A stretch of 64,000 nucleotides of DNA, from NCBI RefSeq assembly GCF_035982055.1, contig NZ_CP108427.1, positions 1,364,001 to 1,428,000 of the forward strand. Direction: 5' to 3'. The notes under the pieces were generated by a model, which was not told the DNA's origin, ran no database searches, and saw nothing but the letters and a program-made list of their open reading frames with translations. Origin of the DNA: Streptomyces sp. NBC_01288 (GTDB lineage Bacteria > Actinomycetota > Actinomycetes > Streptomycetales > Streptomycetaceae). The translations under genes and the position numbers were made by a program. This document shows, one piece after another, positions 24,164 through 32,539 of the stretch; within the stretch, counting starts at the first letter, position 1; every line of letters starts with the position of its first letter.

Positions 24164-24778
24164 GTGGCGAGAGTGCGGTTGAGCGTGGCGGAACGGCAGG
24201 CGGAGTTGCTGCGGGCCGCCGTCGAGCAGATCGAGGCGCGGGGCGTGGCGGCGGTCAGGATCGCCGACGTGGCCTCGGCGCTCGGTGTGAGCAACGCGCT
24301 GGTGCTCTATCACTTCTCGACCAAGGAGAAACTGGTCGCCGCCGCGTTCACCTTCGCCGCCGAGGACGACCTCGCGCATCTCCACAAGCTCCTGGGCCGC
24401 CGTACGACCGCGCTGCGCCGACTGCGGGCCGCGGTGCGCTGGTACGCGCCGACCGGGCAGGCCAAGGGCTGGCGGCTGTGGATCGAGGGCTGGGCGGCGG
24501 CGCTCCGCGAACCCGCCCTCCTGGACGTCACCCGCGATCTCGACCGCCAGTGGAAACAGGCCCTCGCGGAGGTCGTCGCCGAGGGCGTGACCGCGGGCGA
24601 GTTCCACTGCCCGGACCCGGCCACCACCGCCCTGCGCCTGACAGCCCTCCTCGACGGGCTCGCCGTACAGATGACCGCCTACGGGGGCACGGTGTCGCGG
24701 GCGCGGGCCCTGGAGTGGGTCGACGAGGCACTCGCGCGGGAACTCGGCCTGGAGCGGGCGGCGTTGACCGCTCCCTGA
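24164..24778 (+). CDS. TetR-family regulator (BetI-like), probably leaderless
   Basis: 204 residues. The helix-turn-helix is RQAELLRAAVEQIEARGVAA then VRIADVASALGVSNALVLYHFSTKEKLVAAAF (about 11-60), with a BetI-type C-terminal domain (LWIEGWAAALREPALLDV, LRLTALLDGLAVQMTAYGG). It starts at GTG 24164, with TAGGGT (24152-24157) ending six bases before it. That is a -10 box at the right distance for a leaderless transcript. It lies downstream of the amino-acid dehydrogenase gene, whose promoter carries direct repeats at its start site, so repression of that gene is plausible. Confidence 0.88.
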   Translation: MARVRLSVAERQAELLRAAVEQIEARGVAAVRIADVASALGVSNALVLYHFSTKEKLVAAAFTFAAEDDLAHLHKLLGRRTTALRRLRAAVRWYAPTGQAKGWRLWIEGWAAALREPALLDVTRDLDRQWKQALAEVVAEGVTAGEFHCPDPATTALRLTALLDGLAVQMTAYGGTVSRARALEWVDEALARELGLERAALTAP

Positions 24779-24865
24779 GCCGTTCCCGCAAAAGCCGCCT
24801 CTTCGAGGAGACGACTCCGCACATGTCACCCCGTTAACGCGGCAGCCTGTTGCCGTGTCGCCCCG

Positions 24866-25693
24866 TCAGGCCACCCGCTCGATCCGCATCTTGATGGCGT
24901 CCGGCGACAGCGCGCCCTTCGCCTCGACATGGTCCCCGGAGGACTCGCCCCGCAGCCGGCGTCCGATCCACGGCACCAGGTACTCGCGCGCCCAGTGCAC
25001 GTCGTCGCGCCGGATGTCGAGCGTGCCGCGCGGCGGCAGCGGGGGCCAGGGCTGGTCCGGGTCGGCCGGGACCTCGACGCCGAGGACCTGGCCCGCGCGG
25101 AGCGCCACGCGCGTGTGTCCCTCGGGAGAGAGGTGGAGCCGGTCGCCGTCCCAGGCCCGACGGTCCTGGACCGTCTTCAGGGACCAGAGGTCGAGCACCG
25201 GGCAGCCGTAGCGGTCGGCGATGGCCCTTACATGTCCGTTGTAGGTGGCGATCTTGCCGCGCAGATGCTTGAGCACGGGCACGCCACGGGTGTCGAAGCC
25301 GGTCGTCACCATGACGGTGCCGACGGCGGCGGTGAGGTCGGCGACCGCGCGTTCGAAGCGCTCGGCGACCTCGTCGGGGTCGGTGCCCGGACGGATGATG
25401 TCGTTGCCGCCCGCGGCCAGGGAGACCAGGTCGGGCCGGATCTCCTTGGCCCGGGTGAGCTGGTCCTCCACGATCTGGTCGAGCAGTTTCCCGCGCACGG
25501 CCAGATTGGTGTACTCGAAGTCGCCCTCGGGCCGCCGGTCCGCGAGCAGTACCGCGAACCGGTCGGCCCAGCCGACCATCGCCCCGTCGGGCCCTGGATC
25601 GCCGACGCCCTCGGTGAAGCTGTCCCCCACCGCCACGTACGACCCGATCACTGCTCTGTTGTCACTCTTCGAATCGTTAGCCACGGCAACCAT
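24866..25693 (-). CDS. SGNH/GDSL-family hydrolase
   Basis: A 275-residue esterase/lipase-fold protein. Block I is VAVGDSFTEGVGDPG (about 21-35) with the nucleophile Ser, block III is SLAAGGNDIIRPG with the oxyanion Asn, and block V is DRLHLSPEGHTRVAL with the Asp-x-x-His pair, so the catalytic set is complete. No signal peptide is present, so it acts inside the cell. The C-terminal RGTLDIRRDDVHWAREYLVPWIGRRLRG is common to a Streptomyces subgroup. AGGG lies about seven bases before the ATG. The substrate is unknown. Confidence 0.88.
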   Translation of the reverse strand: MVAVANDSKSDNRAVIGSYVAVGDSFTEGVGDPGPDGAMVGWADRFAVLLADRRPEGDFEYTNLAVRGKLLDQIVEDQLTRAKEIRPDLVSLAAGGNDIIRPGTDPDEVAERFERAVADLTAAVGTVMVTTGFDTRGVPVLKHLRGKIATYNGHVRAIADRYGCPVLDLWSLKTVQDRRAWDGDRLHLSPEGHTRVALRAGQVLGVEVPADPDQPWPPLPPRGTLDIRRDDVHWAREYLVPWIGRRLRGESSGDHVEAKGALSPDAIKMRIERVA

Positions 25694-25839
25694 AATTCAC
25701 CCTGAGGTGTGACCTACGCGATCGTATTTTGGGGTTGACGGGCGGTGAGATAAGCCACTCGTAAAGGGTTGTCCAAAGTCGGAATAACCCTCCGATCAGG
25801 GGCGTTGACCCCGGAACTGCTCTGCTCCTGGCTCCGGCG

Positions 25840-26787
25840 TCAGCCGACGGTGACGCCGTGCGAGCGGAGGTAGGCGACCGGGTCCACGTCCGAGCCGTAG
25901 TACGGCGTGGTCCGGATCTCGAAGTGCAGGTGCGGGCCGGTCACGTTGCCGGTCGCGCCGGAGAGACCTATCTGCTGGCCCTCGGTCACGGTCTGGCCGG
26001 CCGAGACCGACAGCTGCGACATGTGGGCGTACTGCGAGTACTCGCCGTCCGCGTGCCGGATGACGACCTCGTTGCCGTAGGCGCCGTCGTAGGCCGCCGA
26101 GACGACCGTGCCCGCGGCGACCGCCTTGACGGTGGTGCCGGTCGGGACGACGAAGTCGACGCCGGTGTGATAGCCGCTGGACCACATGCTGCCCGCGACG
26201 TGATAGCCGGTGCCGATGGTGCCGCCGGTCACGGGGAGGGTGTAGCCGGTGGAGGTGCTGGTGCTCGTGCTGTCGTCGCTCTGCGCGGCCGAGCTGCTCT
26301 TCTCCGAGGAAGAGGAGGACGACGAGGACGAGGACGAAGAAGACGTGGTACCGGACGACTTGGACGACGTACCGGTGTCCGTGCCGCTCGTCGCGGCCTT
26401 CTTGCCGAGGGTCAGCTTCAGGCCCGGGTGGATCAGCGACGGGTCGCCGCCGATGGCCTCGCGGTTGTCCTGGTAGAGCTTCTTCCAGCCGCCGGTGACG
26501 TCCTGCTCCTCGGCGATCTTCGCGAGCCAGTCGCCCGACCGCACCGAATACGTCTTGACGCCCGAGGACTTCGAGACGGTCTTCGCGGCCGCCTTCTCCG
26601 TAACCGTCTTCTCGGTCGCCGGAACGGACTGAACCGCCTTTTCCGGAGCGGAAGTCGTGGTCGCGGCATGGGCGCCGGTGGCTCCCATGAGCGGAAGGGC
26701 GAGTGCGGCGCCGCCGGTTCCGGCTACGGCCATCGAGCGGGTGAGTCGCTGGGACTTCGGGCGGCGGTGCTTACCCTTCGCGGGCAT
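25840..26787 (-). CDS. Secreted LysM / M23-family peptidase
   Basis: 315 residues. A basic N terminus and hydrophobic core (SMAVAGTGGAALALPLMGATGAHA) form a signal peptide. A LysM-type domain follows (TYSVRSGDWLAKIAEEQDV then LYQDNREAIGGDPSLIHPG), then a linker with a run of 13 serines. The M23 endopeptidase domain has its metal ligands in GYHTGVDFVVPTG (His-x-x-x-Asp) and HLHFEI. It should cut peptidoglycan cross-bridges during growth or spore germination. AGAGG lies before the ATG at 26787. A c-di-AMP riboswitch directly upstream controls it. Confidence 0.94.
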   Translation of the reverse strand: MPAKGKHRRPKSQRLTRSMAVAGTGGAALALPLMGATGAHAATTTSAPEKAVQSVPATEKTVTEKAAAKTVSKSSGVKTYSVRSGDWLAKIAEEQDVTGGWKKLYQDNREAIGGDPSLIHPGLKLTLGKKAATSGTDTGTSSKSSGTTSSSSSSSSSSSSSEKSSSAAQSDDSTSTSTSTGYTLPVTGGTIGTGYHVAGSMWSSGYHTGVDFVVPTGTTVKAVAAGTVVSAAYDGAYGNEVVIRHADGEYSQYAHMSQLSVSAGQTVTEGQQIGLSGATGNVTGPHLHFEIRTTPYYGSDVDPVAYLRSHGVTVG

Positions 26788-26802
26788 GACGAATTCCTCT
26801 CC

Positions 26803-26995
26803 GGCGCCTGCGAGGTGAGCTGTCGGGTGCGGGCTGGAGATGCCCGGCCGCGCACTGGTCGCGGCTAAACCCCAAGCCCGTTCCGGAGACCGGAACAGGC
26901 GTCTTACCTGTGGGTCCCCCGCTCCTGCCGCATACGGGTGGGTGTGTGCGGAGTCCGGTCGGCGGCAGGATTGGGCGTCCGTCCGGATTGGTGGC
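26803..26995 (-). ncRNA. c-di-AMP (ydaO/yuaA) riboswitch
   Basis: The minus-strand leader of the M23 peptidase gene shows the conserved ydaO pieces in order: a GCCACCAATCCGGACGG-type 5' helix, GGGGGACCCACAGGTAAGAC, a GC stem (CTGTTCCGG/CCGGAAC), CTTGGGGTTTAGCC, and near the 3' end CGACAGCTCACCTCGCAGGCG. In Streptomyces this class precedes cell-wall hydrolase genes such as rpfA, and c-di-AMP binding turns expression off. The exact ends are approximate. Confidence 0.88.
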
Positions 26996-27067
26996 GAACG
27001 TAAGCGAGGAAGACGCAAAGGGACAAGCAGGAGGTTCCACGGATTTGCGTTTCTTGTGTTTCCCTGC

Positions 27068-27098
27068 GGGAATTCACCGTCACCCTCCGTGAATTCCC
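27068..27098. promoter_or_regulatory. Perfect 10-bp inverted repeat upstream of the riboswitch
   Basis: GGGAATTCAC and its complement GTGAATTCCC flank an 11-base spacer that contains GTCACCC. It lies about 75 bp upstream of the riboswitch 5' end, in the expected promoter region of the M23 gene, and 160 bp after the alpha-galactosidase stop. It may be an operator. No terminator-like T run follows it. The surrounding 250 bp (27004-27257) hold no gene. Confidence 0.55.
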
Positions 27099-27257
27099 AC
27101 CGGACTCAACCCCTCAATCCCCCTGTAAAAGCACGTCAATTACGTGAACATGACGAACGACGCACGGTCACGAATATGACGCTGCTCACGTACACAACTC
27201 TCAGGTTCCTTTATTCCAGAGCGAGTTGGAACGAAGGCTGCAATTGGGACAGAGGGA

Positions 27258-29330
27258 TCAGATGCGACGCAGGCGGATAACCGTCGCATCAAGGTCACCG
27301 CGCAGCCCGGTCCGCAGCCCGTGGTGCAACAGGACGGCCCCTCGGTGGACTTCGCCCGTTTCGAGGCATTCGTACGACGCTGTCGGGTCGAGCCCGCGCA
27401 GCCGGAGCGCCGGCAGGGGCTCGCCGTAGTGCTGCGCCTGGAGCAGGGCGAGGACGACGGTCTCGTCGCCGTCGACGTACTGCACGGCGCTGAGTCCGCC
27501 GCTCGGCGGGCGCAGCCGGTGGAGGTCGCCGTGCTGCACGAGCGGCCGGATCTCCTTGTAGAGGTCGACCCACTGGCGGGCCTCGGCGAGTTCCTCCTCG
27601 GTCCACTCCGAGAGGTCGCCGCCCACCCCGAGCACCCCTGCCATGGCGCTCACGAACCGGAAACGCAGGCTGCTGACCCGGCCGTTGAGCTGGATGTTCG
27701 GGCTGTCGGTGACCCAGGCGGCCATCACGCGCGCGGGGTGGATCTGGCTGAAGCCGTGCTGGATGGCGAGCCGGTCGAGCGGGTCGGTGTTGTCCGAGGT
27801 CCACACCTGGTCCGTACGGCTCATGACGCCGAGGTCGATCCGGCCGCCGCCGCCCGAGCAGGACTCGAAGGCCACGCCCGGGTGGGCCGCCCGCAACCGG
27901 TCGAACAGGGAGTACAGGGCGCGCACATGGTCGACCCAGAGGCGCTGCGGATAGGTGTCACCGGGCCATCCGGCATCAGTGAAGCAGCGGTTGAAGTCCC
28001 ACTTCACGTAGTCGATCGGGGCGCTGGAGAGCAGCCCGTCGAGCCGCTCCCAGAGGTACTCCTGGACGTCCTCGCGGGCCAGGTTGAGGACGAGCTGATT
28101 GCGGAACTCCGTCCGCTTTCGCCCCTCTTGGTACTGCACCCAGTCGGGGTGCGCGCGGTACAGGTCGCTGTCCGGGTTGACCATCTCGGGCTCGACCCAG
28201 ATGCCGAACTGCATGCCGTGCGCGTGGACGCGGTCGGCGAGCGGCTTGAGGCCGGCGGGGAAGCGGTCCGGGTTGGGGGTCCAGTCGCCGAGCCCGGCAC
28301 GGTCGCTGGTGCGGGCGCCGAACCAACCGTCGTCGACCACGAACAGCTCGACCCCGAGCGCCGCCGCGCGCTGCGCGAGCGTCTCCTGCTGCTCCTCGGA
28401 GATGTCGAACTGGGTGGCCTCCCAGGAGTTGTAGAGCACCGGCCGGTCCTGGTCCGCGTCCGGGATGACGTACGTCCGCTGGTAGTCGTGCCAGGTGCGG
28501 CTGGCGCCGCCGAAGCCCGCGTCGCTCCACAGCCCGGCGAAGACGGGGGTCGTGAAGGACTCCCCCGGCGCCAGGAGCAGCAGTCCGGAGTCGTCGTACC
28601 CGGCGCCGCCGCCGATCTGCACGCGCGCGTCCGGGAGTTGGGCCACGGCGATCCGCCAGGACCCCGACCAGCCGAGGGCGCAGCCGTAGACCTCGCCGCG
28701 CTCCTCGGTCGCGTCGGTGTCGAGCGCGACCCAGGGCAGGTGCTGGTGCCCGGTGTGGCCGCGCCGGCTGCCGATGACCTTCTCACCGTAGGTGAGGTCG
28801 GACCGCACCAACCGGGACTCGGCGGCCCACCGCCCGTGCAGCTGCGACAGCCGCCACCCCTCCCGCTCGGGCAGCGTCCACACGGCGGAGTCGGCGCGCA
28901 GCAGCTCCTGTGCCTCGTCCCCGTCGTTGTCGAGACTCGTCCAGCGCTCCACGACGTCGCCGCGCGTCCGGTAGTGCAGCGTGATCGCGAGGCCGGTGTC
29001 CCGGAAGCGGAGCCGCAGTTCGTCGCCCTCGGTGTCGTACCGCTCGAAGGTCCATTCCGTGCCCCGGCGCTCGGGCGTGCGCACGGACAGGGCGGGGCGT
29101 GCGAAGCGGGGGCCGCCCTCTACGGGGTACTCCTCGCGGCCGTCGAGCGGGGACTCGAAGGAGGAGCCGGCGGGCAGCGGGCGCGCGGCGAGCTCCTCGG
29201 CGTCGGCGAGTGCGATCGCGGGGCCCCAGTGCAGGTGGAGCAGTTCGTCGTCCTCGGTGAGATGGACGGCGTAGCTGCTCGTGGGGCCCGTGAGCACCCA
29301 CGTACGGCCGTTCTCGGCGATCTCCAGCAT
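27258..29330 (-). CDS. Alpha-galactosidase, glycoside hydrolase family 36
   Basis: About 690 residues, normal for GH36. It hydrolyses terminal alpha-1,6-galactose from melibiose, raffinose and galactomannans. The N-terminal beta-sandwich is followed by the catalytic barrel with VDDGWFGAR, KPLADRVHAHGMQFGIWVEPEMV, YVKWDFNRCF (nucleophile Asp) and SRTDQVWTSDNTDPLDR (acid/base Asp), then ESCSGGGGRIDLG. There is no signal peptide, so it is intracellular. The ATG at 29330 is favoured by GAGG six bases upstream; GTG at 29360 would add ten residues. Divergent from the phosphatase gene. No sugar transporter is adjacent. Confidence 0.93.
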   Translation of the reverse strand: MLEIAENGRTWVLTGPTSSYAVHLTEDDELLHLHWGPAIALADAEELAARPLPAGSSFESPLDGREEYPVEGGPRFARPALSVRTPERRGTEWTFERYDTEGDELRLRFRDTGLAITLHYRTRGDVVERWTSLDNDGDEAQELLRADSAVWTLPEREGWRLSQLHGRWAAESRLVRSDLTYGEKVIGSRRGHTGHQHLPWVALDTDATEERGEVYGCALGWSGSWRIAVAQLPDARVQIGGGAGYDDSGLLLLAPGESFTTPVFAGLWSDAGFGGASRTWHDYQRTYVIPDADQDRPVLYNSWEATQFDISEEQQETLAQRAAALGVELFVVDDGWFGARTSDRAGLGDWTPNPDRFPAGLKPLADRVHAHGMQFGIWVEPEMVNPDSDLYRAHPDWVQYQEGRKRTEFRNQLVLNLAREDVQEYLWERLDGLLSSAPIDYVKWDFNRCFTDAGWPGDTYPQRLWVDHVRALYSLFDRLRAAHPGVAFESCSGGGGRIDLGVMSRTDQVWTSDNTDPLDRLAIQHGFSQIHPARVMAAWVTDSPNIQLNGRVSSLRFRFVSAMAGVLGVGGDLSEWTEEELAEARQWVDLYKEIRPLVQHGDLHRLRPPSGGLSAVQYVDGDETVVLALLQAQHYGEPLPALRLRGLDPTASYECLETGEVHRGAVLLHHGLRTGLRGDLDATVIRLRRI

Positions 29331-29500
29331 CAAGCCCCTCACAGATTCGAACAAGTCCACTCAAGCAGCAACATCATCAATGGCCCGGGGCCTGCGAGGC
29401 AACGTCTGTGGACAACTCATGGCCTGTGGAATCGATGTCGTATCGTCGGAAGCGTGCCCGCCGGTGAGCCGCGTCGTCGGGCCGAGTGGGAGGAGTCCTC

Positions 29501-30298
29501 GTGACGCAGCAGATTCCGTCGACCGAGCCGGAGTTGTCCGGAGTGCGCAATTTCCGGGACGTGGGCGGACTTCCGACGGTGGACGGACGGCGGGTGCGGC
29601 ACGGGGTGCTGTTCCGCAGCGGTCACCTCGCGCACGCGACCGAGGAGGACTCCGCGTTCCTCGACTCGCTGGGCCTGCACACGATCTTCGACTTCCGCAA
29701 CGCGTCGGACCAGAAACTGGAGGGCCCCGACGTCGAGCTGCCCGGCGTGCGCAATGTGAATCTGCCGCTGTCGGACCCGGCGGACGGTTCCGAGTTCTGG
29801 AAGATGGTCCGCGACGGCGAGATAGACCAACTGCGCGGGATCCTCGGCGGCGACAAGGGCGCGAACCGGATGATCGCCTCGTACCGCACGATCGTCACGG
29901 AGCGCACCGCTGAGCACTCCCAGGTGCTGCACGGGCTCGCGGAGGACAGTGTTCCCGCGCTGATGCACTGCGCGGCGGGCAAGGACCGCGCGGGCCTCTC
30001 GATAGCCGTGACGCTGCTCGCCCTGGGCGTGGAGCGCGAGGCGATCGTGACCGACTACCTGGAGTCGAACGCGAAGCACCGCCGCTACAAGGTGCGCCGC
30101 AGCGGCTCCTCCGCCTCGGCCTACTCCCCCGAGGTGATGGAGCTCCTCAGCCCCCTCTTCGACGCCCGCGCCGAGTATCTGACGGCCGCATTCGAGACCG
30201 TCGAGGAGACCTGGGGCAGTGTGGACGCCTATCTGGAGCAGGGGCTCGGGATCACCCCGGAGATCCGGGAGCGGCTGCGCGAGCGACTCCTGGACTGA
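29501..30298 (+). CDS. Tyrosine-protein phosphatase (PTP/DSP type, PF13350-like)
   Basis: 265 residues. The N-terminal VRNFRDVGGLPTVDGRRVRHGVLFRSGHL and the signature loop LMHCAAGKDRAGLS (Cys-x5-Arg with preceding His) identify the bacterial tyrosine/phosphoinositide phosphatase group related to Mycobacterium PtpB. The general acid is probably in FDFRNASDQK. The cytoplasmic location is inferred from lack of a signal peptide, though related proteins can be secreted without one. GTG at 29501 is preferred because GGAG lies eight bases before it. Divergent from the alpha-galactosidase. Confidence 0.9.
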   Translation: MTQQIPSTEPELSGVRNFRDVGGLPTVDGRRVRHGVLFRSGHLAHATEEDSAFLDSLGLHTIFDFRNASDQKLEGPDVELPGVRNVNLPLSDPADGSEFWKMVRDGEIDQLRGILGGDKGANRMIASYRTIVTERTAEHSQVLHGLAEDSVPALMHCAAGKDRAGLSIAVTLLALGVEREAIVTDYLESNAKHRRYKVRRSGSSASAYSPEVMELLSPLFDARAEYLTAAFETVEETWGSVDAYLEQGLGITPEIRERLRERLLD

Positions 30299-30316
30299 AC
30301 TCGCGGCCGCGATGGG

Positions 30317-30442
30317 CTACTTGGCGCCCACGGAGAACAGCAGGTAGATGAAGGCCGCGAAGACGTGTCCGACGGCGATGTAGATGATGAGCCGCACCCA
30401 CAGGGCGCGGGGGAACTTGTCCTCGATGTTGTTGCCGCTCAT
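30317..30442 (-). CDS. 41-residue single-span membrane peptide (DUF6126-like)
   Basis: A tiny protein: a charged start (MSGNNIEDKFPRALWVR), one hydrophobic span (LIIYIAVGHVFAAFIYLLF) and a short tail SVGAK. Its ATG lies in the stop of the XRE-cupin gene (ATGA overlap), with GGAGAG upstream, so it is translationally coupled to the regulator. I recall a family of such peptides (DUF6126) next to these regulators in Streptomyces; the function is unknown. It could tether the regulator or sense the membrane, which would suit a position at the end of a hopanoid locus. It is convergent with the phosphatase gene. Confidence 0.82.
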   Translation of the reverse strand: MSGNNIEDKFPRALWVRLIIYIAVGHVFAAFIYLLFSVGAK

Positions 30443-31080
30443 GGCGTCTCTCCGGTGATCGGGCCCAGGCACAGGGTGGCCGTGGGGCTCTGGAGCAGGG
30501 TGTGGACGAACAGGACCTCGACGCCGTCCTCGTCGGCGGCGGCGAGGCGGTGCGGGGTGAGCGAGTCGAAATGCGCGCTGTCGCCCGGGGCGAGGAGGTG
30601 CGCGGTGTCGCCCAGGCGCAGGCGCAGCCGTCCCTTGAGGACGTACAGCCACTCCTCGCCGGGGTGCACGCGCACGATGTCGCCCTGGGAGCCGTGCGGG
30701 ATGCGCACGCGCAGCGACTGCATCCCGCGGCCGGGGGCGCCTGCCTGCCAGTAGGTCCAGCCGCCGGCCCGGGTCGGTTCCATGTGGGCGGCGCGGACCA
30801 CGGCGTCCCGGTCGGTGACCGTCTCGCCGAGCAGATCCGAGACTGTCGTACCGTAGATGCGGGCCAGCGCGAGCAGCATCGGCAGCGAGGGCTGGCGCTG
30901 CCCGGTCTCCAGACGGGAGAGATGGGCGGGCGAGAGTCCGGCCGAGCGGGCGGCGACCTCCAGGGTGAGGGAGGCGCGGCGGCGCAGGGCGCGGAGTTGC
31001 GGTGCGACGGTGGCCGGCAGGTCTTCGACAGGCCCGGCCGACGGTTCCGGCTCGGTCTCGGGAGAACTCATGCTCTCCAT
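30439..31080 (-). CDS. XRE-family regulator with cupin domain, at the end of the hopanoid locus
   Basis: 213 residues. The helix-turn-helix is LRALRRRASLTLEVAARSAG then LSPAHLSRLETGQRQPSLPMLLALARIYG (about 31-80). The cupin domain follows: RVRIPHGSQGDIVRVHPGEEWLYVLKGRLRLRLGD and LLAPGDSAHFDSLTPHRLAAA. Such regulators sense a small ligand in the cupin barrel. Directly upstream, GAGGCAA-N5-TTGCCTC plus a third half-site (31101-31129) looks like its own operator, also placed to act on the tail of the hopanoid transcript. ATG at 31071 is an alternative start. The coupled membrane-peptide gene follows. Confidence 0.9.
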   Translation of the reverse strand: MESMSSPETEPEPSAGPVEDLPATVAPQLRALRRRASLTLEVAARSAGLSPAHLSRLETGQRQPSLPMLLALARIYGTTVSDLLGETVTDRDAVVRAAHMEPTRAGGWTYWQAGAPGRGMQSLRVRIPHGSQGDIVRVHPGEEWLYVLKGRLRLRLGDTAHLLAPGDSAHFDSLTPHRLAAADEDGVEVLFVHTLLQSPTATLCLGPITGETP

Positions 31081-31100
31081 TCAGCCGCAGGCTTGCCCCC

Positions 31101-31129
31101 GAGGCAAATCTCTTGCCTCAGAGGCAAAA
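31101..31129. promoter_or_regulatory. GAGGCAA inverted repeat plus extra half-site
   Basis: GAGGCAA (31101-31107), ATCTC, TTGCCTC (31113-31119) is a perfect inverted repeat, followed by a further GAGGCAAAA (31121-31129). It lies 20-50 bp before the XRE-cupin start and after the hpnO stop, so it is a strong candidate autoregulatory operator. Confidence 0.72.
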
Positions 31130-31153
31130 ACCCGTGGCGCCCGGCAAGCCCCC

Positions 31154-32539
31154 CTACCGGTTGGCCACCGCCTGCTTCACGAGCGTCTTGCTGAAGTCCC
31201 ACATCAGCCCGCCACCGCTGTGCGCGTCGTCCATCACGGCGGTGAACGCGTCCACGAACCGGTCCACCTCACGCTCGCCGATGATCAGCGGCGGGATGAG
31301 CTTGATGACCTCCAGATGGTCGCCGGAGACCTGGGTGAGGATCCGGTGCCGCTGGAGCAGCGGTACGACCACCATCTGCGCGAACAAGCCCTTGCGCGCG
31401 GCCTGAAGCATGGTCCAACGACCGCGCAGCTTCAGCGACTTGGGCCTGCCGAACTCGATGCCGATCATCAGACCCCGGCCGCGCACATCGGCGAGCAGCT
31501 CGTACTTGTCGACCAGCGCGGCGAGCCGGGTCCTCAACTGGTCCCCGGTGGCACGGGCGTTGGCGACGATCTGCTCGTTCTCCATCACCGACAGCACCGC
31601 GAGCCCCGCCGCCATGGCCTGCGCGTTGGACCCGAAGCTCGCCGAGTGGACCAGCACGCGGTCCATGGACGAGTAGACCTTCTTGAAGATCCAGTCCTTG
31701 CCGAGGGTCGCGCCGACCGGCACATACCCGCCGGACAACGCCTTGGCCACGCACACCAAGTCCGGTTCTACGCCTTCCTCGTGCTGGTAGGCGTAGAAGT
31801 CACCGGTCCGGCCGAGACCGGTCTGCACTTCATCGGCGATGAGCAACGCCTTGTGCTGGTGCAGGAGTTCCTGCGCGGCGCGCAGATAGCCGGGCGGGGC
31901 CTCGTGGACGCCCTTGCCCTGGATCGGTTCGACGACGAGGGCGGCGACGTCGCCCTTCTTCAACTCCCGTGCCAGGGCGTCGAGATCGCCGAGCGGTACG
32001 GCCGTGTCCGGCAGCAGCGGGGCGAAGCCGTCCCGGAATCCGTCCTCGCCGTTGACGGAGAGCGAGCCGGTGGTCAGGCCGTGGAAGGCGTGGTCGCAGT
32101 ACAGGACACGCGGTTTCCCGGTGGCGTACCGGGCGAACTTGAGCGCGGTCTCGACCGCCTCCGTACCGCTGTTGCCGAAGAACACTCGGTCCAAGTGCGG
32201 GCTGTGGGTGAGGAGTTGCTCGGCGAGGAGGCCGGGCAGCGGCTGACAGTCGAAGCGGGTGAGGTCGGCGAGCTGGGCGTCGAGGACGTCGTGCACCGCC
32301 TTGCGGACGACGGGGTGGTGGCGGCCCAGGCCCATCACCCCGAATCCGGCGAGCATGTCGAGGTAGTCGTTGCCGTCGACGTCCCAGAAGTAGGCGCCCT
32401 CGCCCCGCTCGTAGACCTTGTCGAAGCCGATGGTGTGCAGCATGCGCGGGAGCTGGTGGTTCAGGTACTTGGCGTGCAGCTCGTAGCGCTCGGCTCCGCG
32501 CTCGGCCAAGAGCGCGGTGAGGTCGAACTCCTTGGTCAT
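31154..32539 (-). CDS. hpnO: Hopanoid-associated class III aminotransferase
   Basis: A 461-residue PLP aminotransferase, beginning [20 protein letters not shown]. Visible are [18 protein letters not shown] (PLP phosphate loop), [34 protein letters not shown] (Asp that holds the pyridine nitrogen), [17 protein letters not shown] (PLP lysine) and [16 protein letters not shown]. In hopanoid clusters this protein (HpnO) transaminates the ribosyl-hopane aldehyde to aminobacteriohopanetriol. Its ATG overlaps the dxs stop (ATGA). It is the last enzyme gene of the run. Confidence 0.92.
   Translation of the reverse strand: MTKEFDLTALLAERGAERYELHAKYLNHQLPRMLHTIGFDKVYERGEGAYFWDVDGNDYLDMLAGFGVMGLGRHHPVVRKAVHDVLDAQLADLTRFDCQPLPGLLAEQLLTHSPHLDRVFFGNSGTEAVETALKFARYATGKPRVLYCDHAFHGLTTGSLSVNGEDGFRDGFAPLLPDTAVPLGDLDALARELKKGDVAALVVEPIQGKGVHEAPPGYLRAAQELLHQHKALLIADEVQTGLGRTGDFYAYQHEEGVEPDLVCVAKALSGGYVPVGATLGKDWIFKKVYSSMDRVLVHSASFGSNAQAMAAGLAVLSVMENEQIVANARATGDQLRTRLAALVDKYELLADVRGRGLMIGIEFGRPKSLKLRGRWTMLQAARKGLFAQMVVVPLLQRHRILTQVSGDHLEVIKLIPPLIIGEREVDRFVDAFTAVMDDAHSGGGLMWDFSKTLVKQAVANR

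Noticed and set aside
27321..29504. A 727-codon open frame on the plus strand opposite the alpha-galactosidase
   Set aside because: It is a GC-skew shadow; the minus-strand frame has all GH36 motifs, while the plus frame has no recognisable domain.
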